Shown here: positions 1 through 4,623 of the stretch, in pieces | Layout: every line of letters starts with the position of its first letter | Position numbering within the stretch: position 1 is the stretch's first letter | Source: JANRKG01 sp033763635 | Lineage (GTDB): Bacteria > Cyanobacteriota > Cyanobacteriia > GCF-001939115 | DNA length: 5,020 bases | Reading direction: 5' to 3' | Assembly (NCBI GenBank): GCA_033763635.1 | Contig: JANRKG010000193.1 | Span: forward strand, 1 to 5,020 | The notes under the pieces: model-generated | What the model saw: the letters and a program-made list of their open reading frames with translations, nothing else | What the model was told of the DNA's origin: nothing | Databases searched by the model: none | Position numbers and translations under genes: made by a program

Positions 1-105
1 GGGGGGGGGGGGGTTGGGGCAAGCGGGAACAGGAGCAGCTTTAGAAGCAGATGGAGAGGGGGGAGCAGGGGATGGAGAGGCAGGGGGAGGAGCAGCAGGG
101 CTGGG
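1..105. repeat. G-rich low-complexity tract with a 13-G homopolymer
   Basis: Bases 1-13 are all G, followed by G runs at 16-19, 25-27, 58-63, 68-71, 83-87, 98-100 and 103-105. On the minus strand this encodes the Pro/Ala/Ser-rich linker of the DUF4335 protein, so much of the bias follows from the protein. Bases 1-27 could form a G-quadruplex on the plus strand, which is the template strand of that gene. The homopolymer at the very edge may also be a sequencing or contig-end artefact. Confidence 0.6.
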
Positions 106-741
106 CGCAAACGATTGGGGTGGGCTTGCTCGGCGGGAGTCTAGTTGGGCTGTTTCGGAGGGAACGTTTTGCAAAGCGGGGTCCGATTGTTCGCTCCAAC
201 GAATCGTTGCAGTTGTTACTCCGACTGCGATCACGATCGCTGCGGCTGCCCGAAGCCACGCAGGAGGAGTTTGCAACCAACTACCTCGATTCAAGTGGGG
301 AATCGCGTCTGCTTCACTAGCGAATTCATCGAGGGCCGTTGCCAGGTCAGACAGTTGGAGGGTACTGAGACGAACTGTTGAAATGGAATCGCGAGCCAGT
401 GATCCCAGGGTTAACTCATGGTTCAACAGCCCTTGTGGATGTAAGGAAATGCCTTGACTTGCTGAAAATGGAGGAACTTTTGAGTTCTCTTGAGTTTCGT
501 GGGTTAGAAGGGTTTGTACATAATCTTCAACTGCTGCGTGCAGGGCTTCCAAATCGGCTCGATCGCCCCGGATCACGACATGATCTTTCGTATGCTGCTG
601 GGGAGCATCAAAACTCAGTTGAAACCGGAGATGCTTGAGAACGGGACGACCGACCCATCGGGACAGGGCCGATTCCTGGGCAATCACCTCCAGGGTGCAG
701 GTGGGCGGGGTGTATTGCCGGACAGCATAACGGGAACTCAT
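1..741 (-). CDS. DUF4335-type membrane-anchored protein, 3' end missing (runs off left edge)
   Basis: The frame opens with ATG at 741 and stays open for 247 codons to base 1, so the gene is partial at its C terminus. I recognise the N-terminal part (about residues 5-150) as the cyanobacterial DUF4335 family. Visible landmarks are RQYTPPTCTLEV (8-19), RPVLKHLRFQLSFD (32-45), VVIRGDR (55-61) and HPQGLLNHELTLGSLA (101-116). One hydrophobic helix (about 161-181, WLRAAAAIVIAVGVTTATI) precedes a Pro/Ala/Ser-rich linker (about 205 to the edge). The likely topology is a globular N-terminal domain, one membrane span and a flexible tail on the other side. The start overlaps the stop of the upstream DUF3038 gene as ATGA, with AGGA at 749-746 and GAGG at 755-752 as possible ribosome sites, which implies translational coupling. 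Function is unknown and no catalytic motif is visible. The last codons (A-C-P-N then only Pro) coincide with a 13-G run and may be unreliable. Confidence 0.85.
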   Translation of the reverse strand, partial: MSSRYAVRQYTPPTCTLEVIAQESALSRWVGRPVLKHLRFQLSFDAPQQHTKDHVVIRGDRADLEALHAAVEDYVQTLLTHETQENSKVPPFSASQGISLHPQGLLNHELTLGSLARDSISTVRLSTLQLSDLATALDEFASEADAIPHLNRGSWLQTPPAWLRAAAAIVIAVGVTTATIRWSEQSDPALQNVPSETAQLDSRRASPPQSFAPSPAAPPPASPSPAPPSPSASKAAPVPACPNPPPP

Positions 742-1355
742 GACTTCCTGACCTCAGGATTCGACTTGGCCCGGTCCAGTAGGGCCAGCCATAGACGACG
801 AGTTCCCCCCGGACCACTATAGAACAATAGATCGATCAGGAGTTTGAGGGCCAGATGGGTCAAAATCTGCGGAGAGGTTTCGTCCCCCGCTTCCATCCGC
901 TCCTGATACAGATTGTTGAACGCATCCAGATAATCGCCGAGTAGCGCCGCCTGATGGGGTTCCCGGTTTTGTTCCGTGAGTTGCTCCAACAGGGCGACCG
1001 CTCTTCGAATTAATTCCTGATGCTGCTTGGCTAGATGACAGCTTACCAGAACCAACGCCCTGGCTTCCTCCACATCCAGCTTTTTGCGGCCCCCCTGTCC
1101 CTTTCGCAATGGGCTAGATTGCCGCAATCGCCAGAGGGTGACTCGATCGCTCAACACAGGTTCCAGGTTCATCTGGGCTGCGGCCTGAAGCATTGCCTCT
1201 GAGCCGATCCCCACCAGTGCTTCTAGCGCAAGCAAAACCAGGTCCAACTGAGCTTTGATATCTGCCAATTGGGCCGGATCAGCGATCGCGAGAAAAGGTT
1301 CATCGCCGTGGCCCTGTTTAGCAGACTCAGGCTGGACCCTGGACACCATAGACAT
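738..1355 (-). CDS. DUF3038 family protein, function unknown
   Basis: This encodes a soluble, mostly helical 205-residue protein that I recognise as the DUF3038 family, found essentially in cyanobacteria. Conserved blocks are VTLWRLRQSSPLRKGQGG with the adjoining RKKLDVEEARALVL (72-103, basic then acidic) and YSGPGGTRRLWLALLD (179-194). Leucine- and alanine-rich helices (about 28-62, 98-127 and 165-180) surround them. There is no signal peptide or membrane span. The frame stays open up to 1484, but the extra 43 residues (Arg/Phe repeats from a 12-bp tandem repeat) do not look like the family. I therefore chose the ATG at 1355, with GGA about 6 bases upstream; a second ATG at 1349 is possible. 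The stop overlaps the DUF4335 start by ATGA, so the two products are probably made in linked amounts and may interact. No biochemical role can be read from the sequence. Confidence 0.87.
   Translation of the reverse strand: MSMVSRVQPESAKQGHGDEPFLAIADPAQLADIKAQLDLVLLALEALVGIGSEAMLQAAAQMNLEPVLSDRVTLWRLRQSSPLRKGQGGRKKLDVEEARALVLVSCHLAKQHQELIRRAVALLEQLTEQNREPHQAALLGDYLDAFNNLYQERMEAGDETSPQILTHLALKLLIDLLFYSGPGGTRRLWLALLDRAKSNPEVRKS
742..755 (-). promoter_or_regulatory. Ribosome binding site of the DUF4335 gene, inside the DUF3038 gene
   Basis: Read on the minus strand, GAGG lies at 755-752 and AGGA at 749-746, that is 10 and 4 bases before the ATG at 741. Together with the ATGA overlap this fits reinitiation or coupled initiation after DUF3038 translation ends. 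It also supports 741 as the start. Confidence 0.55.
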
Positions 1356-1401
1356 CGTTCCAGAATGGCGGATCAATGACAAACACACCCTCAGGTTACA
1401 G

Positions 1402-1425
1402 AACTTGAAACGAAACTTGAAACGA
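1402..1425. repeat. 12-bp tandem direct repeat, two perfect copies
   Basis: The unit AACTTGAAACGA occurs at 1402-1413 and 1414-1425. It lies 47-70 bases upstream of the DUF3038 start, in the region expected to carry that gene's promoter or leader if it has its own. On the minus strand the unit reads TCGTTTCAAGTT. It could be a tandem operator site or replication slippage. Confidence 0.75.
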
Positions 1426-1439
1426 AGACGAAATTTATT

Positions 1440-1479
1440 GGGAACAGGTTTCGCCTGGGGAGACCGTATTCCTGTTCCC
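1440..1479 (-). terminator. Hairpin downstream of the DUF928 gene, possible terminator
   Basis: A perfect 9-bp inverted repeat (GGGAACAGG at 1440-1448, CCTGTTCCC at 1471-1479) encloses a 22-base loop. It begins 24 bases after the DUF928 stop. On the minus strand the stem is followed by AATAAATTT rather than a clean U run, so it is at best a weak intrinsic terminator. It may instead be an mRNA 3'-end stabiliser or a regulatory palindrome. Confidence 0.4.
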
Positions 1480-1502
1480 CACAACCGTATCCTTGATCTT
1501 TC

Positions 1503-2330
1503 CTATCTCCCTTCCGCTACCGGGATCTTTAAATTTGCAGAGTCCATTAAGGCTTTCCAGTCCTCGACCAGTTCACGGGCATTCGGTTTCTGGCGGCGCA
1601 GTTCCATCAAGCTAGAGATCGATTCATGCCAGATTCCAAAACTAGCATAGAGGGCTGGAACTTCTTCGGGAGCAGTTTGCGCCAATTGTTTACGAAGCTC
1701 TACGGTGGGGGCAATTCGCATCGTCCACCCTTCTACCTCTATCCGCTCCGTTTGATCGTTGGGGTTGCAGTCTACCCTTACAACCCAGTTGTAAACTCGA
1801 TCGACCTCCATAGGATCGGCTGTTTTAGGCAAGTTCACACTGACAACCCCGCTGACATTCCCTGGCAGTTGAGTGGACCAATGGATTTTCTGATCGGGGC
1901 CATATAGGGTAAACCGGATGGGTTGGGTGGCTCCGGTTGGGCGTTGGCTGACGGGGGGAACATAAAAGGCGAAGCTAGGGCGATCGGAAACGGTTGTTCC
2001 GACCTCCACTTTAGAAATTTCATTCGCAGCGTTTTTAATTTGCGGAATCAAAGCGACAGGAGGTTGATCTCCCCGACACATGTTGCCCCGGACTGTTCCC
2101 GCAGCGGTGCGAGTGGGGGTTCCCCTGCCTCCGGGAATATAGCGTGGCTTAGAGCGGGCTTTTTTGGCAGGTGCTTTGGGCTTCGAGGCATTCGCAATGA
2201 TCTCTGAGGTCAAAGAACGACCTTGCATTGTACGGTTTGAAGAAGAGGCGATCGAAGCAGGGCTATCCAGCCCTAAGAGCAGCAGGGTTACAAAAACAAT
2301 CCAACGAAAGCTCAATTTCGAGTGAAGCAT
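1503..2330 (-). CDS. DUF928 family secreted protein, function unknown
   Basis: This encodes a 275-residue protein. It starts with a basic stretch, a hydrophobic core (about 10-21, WIVFVTLLLLGL) and a candidate cleavage site after SIA (26-28), a typical signal peptide, so export to the periplasm or beyond is likely. A Lys/Pro/Ala-rich linker (about 50-62) leads into a domain that I recognise as the cyanobacterial DUF928 family. Its landmarks are PGGRGTPTRTAAGTVRGNMC (66-85), VALIPQ (92-97), PSFAFYVPP (118-126), IRFTLYGPD (138-146), YNWVVRVDCNPND (180-192) and a helical C terminus with ASFGIWHES. The two cysteines of the exported part, C85 and C188, could form a disulphide. I chose the ATG at 2330 because AGGAGA (2342-2337) stands 6 bases before it. 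A TTG at 2351 would add 7 residues but lacks such a site. The gene is divergent from tpiA and probably has its own promoter. The molecular role is unknown. Confidence 0.85.
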   Translation of the reverse strand: MLHSKLSFRWIVFVTLLLLGLDSPASIASSSNRTMQGRSLTSEIIANASKPKAPAKKARSKPRYIPGGRGTPTRTAAGTVRGNMCRGDQPPVALIPQIKNAANEISKVEVGTTVSDRPSFAFYVPPVSQRPTGATQPIRFTLYGPDQKIHWSTQLPGNVSGVVSVNLPKTADPMEVDRVYNWVVRVDCNPNDQTERIEVEGWTMRIAPTVELRKQLAQTAPEEVPALYASFGIWHESISSLMELRRQKPNARELVEDWKALMDSANLKIPVAEGR

Positions 2331-2342
2331 CGCAAATCTCCT
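2331..2342 (-). promoter_or_regulatory. Ribosome binding site of the DUF928 gene
   Basis: AGGAGA at 2342-2337 (minus strand) is the best Shine-Dalgarno sequence in the window. It lies 6 bases before the ATG at 2330 and decides that start over the in-frame TTG at 2351. Confidence 0.7.
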
Positions 2343-2428
2343 GATGGGCAAGGTAAGGGGGGACTGTCAACGAAAAAAGGACTCAGGGGAAACCGCAGAT
2401 TTGAGCCAACTTTCTGCTGATTCTCTCC

Positions 2429-2445
2429 CTTGTGTACAACACAAG
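2429..2445. promoter_or_regulatory. 17-bp palindrome, candidate operator
   Basis: CTTGTGT and ACACAAG form perfect 7-bp arms around a central ACA. The symmetry and size suit a dimeric transcription factor. It lies about 100 bp from the DUF928 start and about 330 bp from tpiA, so DUF928 is the likelier target. I cannot name the factor. Confidence 0.35.
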
Positions 2446-2524
2446 TCCCTAGTTCTACGGACGATTCGGTGATGCATCTCCTAACTCAGGAAACGAAACC
2501 TGGCTCAAAGGTTCCGGAATTCTC

Positions 2525-2540
2525 GGTAAATTCCTTTACC
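2525..2540. promoter_or_regulatory. GTA-N8-TAC palindrome, possible NtcA-type site
   Basis: GGTAAA (2525-2530) and TTTACC (2535-2540) are inverted around TTCC and contain GTA-N8-TAC (2526-2539), the core recognised by the cyanobacterial nitrogen regulator NtcA. No TAN3T -10 box lies at the usual distance of about 22 bases on either strand, so the match may be chance or simply a small hairpin. Confidence 0.25.
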
Positions 2541-2727
2541 TCTAGTTTAAATTTATGGAAAGAATTTTTATAAAGCCTGAGTAAATCTCTGCAAATTTAC
2601 GGGAATTTTCTCCTTGTTGATGCCTGTCTCCCGACCTCATCCGTCCGCAACATCAGGAAAAGCCAGGAATCAAAGTTGTAAAAACTTAGTTCCCTCAGCC
2701 CACTGCGTTAAATTGATCCCATGAGGC

Positions 2728-2756
2728 TTTAGACTGGAGAGTGCCCCTATTACAAT
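2728..2756 (+). promoter_or_regulatory. Candidate sigma-70 type promoter for tpiA
   Basis: TTTAGA (2728-2733, four of six matches to TTGACA) and TACAAT (2751-2756, five of six to TATAAT) are separated by exactly 17 bases. Transcription would begin near 2763, leaving a leader of only about 14 bases before the GTG at 2777. It would serve tpiA and probably folP. Confidence 0.45.
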
Positions 2757-2776
2757 CCTATTTGACTGAGTAATCC

Positions 2777-3502
2777 GTGCGAAAAATTGTTATTGCTGGC
2801 AACTGGAAGATGTACAAAACCCAGGCTGAAGCGCTGGAGTTTTTACAGGGCGTAATGCCCCATCTGCAAGAAACCGAAGAAAACCGGGAAGCCATTGTCT
2901 GCGCTCCCTTTACGGTCCTCCCTTTGTTATCAAAGAGTTTACATGGGAGCCGTATTCGGTTAGGCGCACAAAACGTTCACTGGGAAGACGTGGGCGCTTA
3001 CACAGGGGAAATTGCGGCCCCGATGTTGCAAGAACTGGGAGTCCGCTATGTGATTGTGGGCCATAGTGAGCGGCGGCAATACTTTGGTGAAACGGATGAA
3101 ACCGTGAATCGGCGATTAAAAGCAGCCCAACGGCACGGTCTCACCCCCATTCTGTGTGTGGGTGAAACCAAGCAACAACGGGATGCGGGAGAAACGGAAG
3201 CGGTTATTCTGAATCAGCTTGCCCAAGATTTGATTGAAGTTGATCAAGAGAATTTGATTATCGCCTACGAACCGATTTGGGCGATCGGAACCGGGGATAC
3301 CTGCGAAGCGATGGAAGCCAATCGGGTGATTGGTCTCATTCGGCAGCAGCTTAAGAATGCCGATGTGCCGATTCAGTACGGGGGATCGGTCAAGCCCGAT
3401 AATATTGATGAGATCATGGCCCAGCCAGAAATTGATGGGGCGCTAGTCGGGGGGGCGAGTTTGCAACCCGCCAGTTTTGCCCGCATTGTGAATTACCAAT
3501 AA
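2777..3502 (+). CDS. tpiA: Triosephosphate isomerase
   Basis: The enzyme interconverts dihydroxyacetone phosphate and glyceraldehyde 3-phosphate in glycolysis, gluconeogenesis and the Calvin cycle, and acts in the cytoplasm as a (beta/alpha)8 barrel. The product has 241 residues, normal for the family. All key elements are present: N9 and K11 in AGNWKM, the electrophilic histidine in VGHSERR (H96), the catalytic base E165 in AYEPIWAIGTG (163-173, including flexible loop 6), and the phosphate-binding YGGSVKP (201-207) and GALVGGASL (221-229). The GTG start is well supported: an in-frame TAA lies just two codons upstream (2771-2773), and the first internal ATG (M12) would cut off N9 and K11. 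The ribosome site is weak (TGAG, 6 bases before). folP follows on the same strand after 69 bp. The last five codons and the stop are part of an 18-bp tandem duplication. Confidence 0.97.
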   Translation: MRKIVIAGNWKMYKTQAEALEFLQGVMPHLQETEENREAIVCAPFTVLPLLSKSLHGSRIRLGAQNVHWEDVGAYTGEIAAPMLQELGVRYVIVGHSERRQYFGETDETVNRRLKAAQRHGLTPILCVGETKQQRDAGETEAVILNQLAQDLIEVDQENLIIAYEPIWAIGTGDTCEAMEANRVIGLIRQQLKNADVPIQYGGSVKPDNIDEIMAQPEIDGALVGGASLQPASFARIVNYQ

Positions 3503-3520
3503 ATTGTGAATTAGCAATAA
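3485..3520 (+). repeat. 18-bp tandem duplication spanning the tpiA stop codon
   Basis: Bases 3485-3502 (ATTGTGAATTACCAATAA) are repeated at 3503-3520 with one difference, C3496 to G3514. Copy one encodes I-V-N-Y-Q-stop; copy two read in the same frame gives I-V-N-TAG and then another TAA, so it supplies backup stops. The next four bases (ATTG) begin a third copy. Confidence 0.9.
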
Positions 3521-3547
3521 ATTGCTAAGAACTTGCTAAGAACTTGC
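3511..3547 (+). repeat. 11-bp tandem repeat and short palindrome in the tpiA-folP spacer
   Basis: TTGCTAAGAAC occurs twice in a row (3522-3532, 3533-3543), and a third copy begins with TTGC (3544-3547). TTAGCAAT (3511-3518) and ATTGCTAA (3521-3528) are exact inverted copies around AA, able to fold into a small A/T-rich hairpin. No U run follows, so I do not call it a terminator. Confidence 0.8.
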
Positions 3548-3571
3548 CAGTAAATTACCCGTAAGCCATCT

Positions 3572-4441
3572 GTGAATCCCTCAACCCTCGACCCCTGGAA
3601 ACTGCGGGGGCAATTGTTCGAATGGGGCACTCGCACCTACCTGATGGGTGTGTTGAATGTGACTCCTGACAGCTTTAGTGACGGAGGGCAGTTCAATACG
3701 CTGGAGAATGCTCTACATCAAGCCCGTTACCTGATCGAATCGGGGGCGGATATTTTGGACATTGGGGGCCAGTCTACCCGTCCCCAGGCAATGGATGTCA
3801 CGGTGGAAGAGGAGTTGCGGCGGGTTCTGCCCATCATCCAGGCCATTCGTCAGGAATCCCAAATTCCTATTTCCATCGATACCACCCGATCGCTTGTTGC
3901 TAAAGTAGCCATTGAGGCAGGGGCCGATCTGGTCAATGACATTTCTGGGGCCACCTTTGATTCTGAAATGCTGGCCACCGTTGCCGCCATGCATGTTCCG
4001 ATCATCTTGATGCACATCCGGGGCACTCCCCAGACCATGCAGCAGTTGACGGACTATCGGGATTTGATTGGGGAAATTGGGCAATTTCTGGAGGAACGGA
4101 TTCATGCCGCCAGTACAGCGGGGATCGATCGCTCCCAAATCATGATCGATCCCGGCATTGGGTTTGCCAAGACCTGGGAACAAAACCTGGAGATTCTACG
4201 CCAGTTGTCCCGATTCCAATCCTTGGGCTGTCCCGTACTGGTTGGAGCTTCCCGTAAGAGTTTCATTGGGCATCTCCTCAACCAACCCGATCCCAAAGAA
4301 CGGGTATGGGGAACGGCAGCGGCCTGTTGTGCGGCAATTGCCAATGGAGCTGATATCGTCCGGGTCCATGATGTGCGCGAGATGGGGGATGTGTGTCGTG
4401 TTGCCGATGCAATCTATCGTTTTCCATCTCCAAACAAATAG
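3572..4441 (+). CDS. folP: Dihydropteroate synthase
   Basis: The enzyme joins 6-hydroxymethyl-7,8-dihydropterin pyrophosphate to p-aminobenzoate to make dihydropteroate, a step of folate synthesis and the target of sulfonamides. The 289-residue product has both family signatures: MGVLNVTPDSFSDGG (25-39) and GADILDIGGQSTRP (58-71). Pterin- and pABA-site residues match those known in E. coli: N29, T69, D103 in SIDT, N122 in VNDISG, D193 in DPGIGFAKT, S227-R228-K229 in GASRKSF, and R264 and H266 in RVHDV. F35 and P71, positions where changes can give sulfonamide resistance, are the usual residues. GTG at 3572 is the first start codon after an in-frame TAA (3551-3553) and yields the normal 20-residue lead to the barrel. 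No strong ribosome site precedes it, so it may depend on tpiA transcription and translation. The stop TAG lies in the arm of a palindromic repeat. Confidence 0.96.
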   Translation: MNPSTLDPWKLRGQLFEWGTRTYLMGVLNVTPDSFSDGGQFNTLENALHQARYLIESGADILDIGGQSTRPQAMDVTVEEELRRVLPIIQAIRQESQIPISIDTTRSLVAKVAIEAGADLVNDISGATFDSEMLATVAAMHVPIILMHIRGTPQTMQQLTDYRDLIGEIGQFLEERIHAASTAGIDRSQIMIDPGIGFAKTWEQNLEILRQLSRFQSLGCPVLVGASRKSFIGHLLNQPDPKERVWGTAAACCAAIANGADIVRVHDVREMGDVCRVADAIYRFPSPNK

Positions 4442-4463
4442 AGACGCGAATTTCGCGCCTCTA
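4439..4463. repeat. Palindromic repeat overlapping the folP stop, possible terminator
   Basis: TAGAG-A-CGCGA and TCGCG-C-CTCTA pair around ATT, giving two 5-bp helices separated by one A-C mismatch. The first three bases are the folP stop codon. From memory, closely similar palindromes (TAGAGACGCGAAATTTCGCG type) are dispersed in many cyanobacterial genomes. The hairpin may end or stabilise the folP transcript, but no U run follows directly. Confidence 0.6.
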
Positions 4464-4509
4464 CAGGATTACAAGTTAGGAGATTTCTAGAAAAATTTTT
4501 CCCTCTGGT

Positions 4510-4553
4510 TTCGGCTTCGCTCAACCAGCGTTCGTACCCTGAGCGGAGTCGAA
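4510..4553. repeat. Imperfect palindromic intergenic repeat between convergent genes
   Basis: TTCGGCTTCGCTCA (4510-4523) pairs with TGAGCGGAGTCGAA (4540-4553), 12 of 14 pairs being Watson-Crick, around a 16-base loop. The CCCTGAGCGGAGTCGAAGGG segment (4537-4556) resembles a dispersed repeat I recall from many cyanobacterial genomes. It lies between the ends of folP and the phosphorylase gene and could help stop transcription from both sides. An A5T5 stretch sits beside it at 4491-4500. Confidence 0.6.
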
Positions 4554-4623
4554 GGGCAACCCATCGGTAAATTCTTTTCAGGAAATCGCCTTAGGGACAG
4601 GATTTAACCCATCCCAGGAAAGG

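Larger units (their letters stand above)
2331..2776. other. 446-bp spacer between divergent DUF928 gene and tpiA
   Basis: No convincing gene lies here; the longest ATG-started small frame noticed is 33 codons (2472-2573), without a ribosome site or recognisable product. The middle (about 2541-2575) is AT-rich. Short inverted repeats occur at 2429-2445, 2525-2540 and 2581-2600, the last being GTAAAT and ATTTAC around an 8-base loop. Both flanking genes must be driven from this spacer. A fair promoter match was found only for tpiA. Confidence 0.7.

Noticed and set aside
14..822. Several plus-strand open frames (for example 14-457, 378-638 and 514-822).
   Set aside because: They lie opposite the DUF4335 gene, whose minus-strand frame is open for 247 codons and shows family motifs, a membrane span and a coupled start. 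The plus-strand products resemble nothing known and start without ribosome sites.
1356..1484. N-terminal extension of the DUF3038 gene by 43 residues to a start at 1484.
   Set aside because: The extension is made largely of Arg/Phe repeats encoded by a 12-bp tandem repeat and runs through a hairpin. The family-like sequence starts after the ATG at 1355, which also has a weak ribosome site.
1626..2207. Plus-strand frames at 1626-1907 and 1923-2207.
   Set aside because: They are antisense to the DUF928 gene, which has a signal peptide, a strong ribosome site and recognisable domain motifs.
2365..2370. TTGACA on the minus strand upstream of the DUF928 gene as a -35 box.
   Set aside because: No -10 box lies 16-18 bases downstream; that position falls on the ribosome binding site region.
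2472..2573. Small plus-strand frame of 33 codons in the divergent spacer.
   Set aside because: It has no ribosome site, no recognisable motif, and its length is expected by chance.
3713..4344. Minus-strand frames at 3713-4183 and 4102-4344.
   Set aside because: They are shadows of folP, which has all catalytic and binding motifs in the plus frame.
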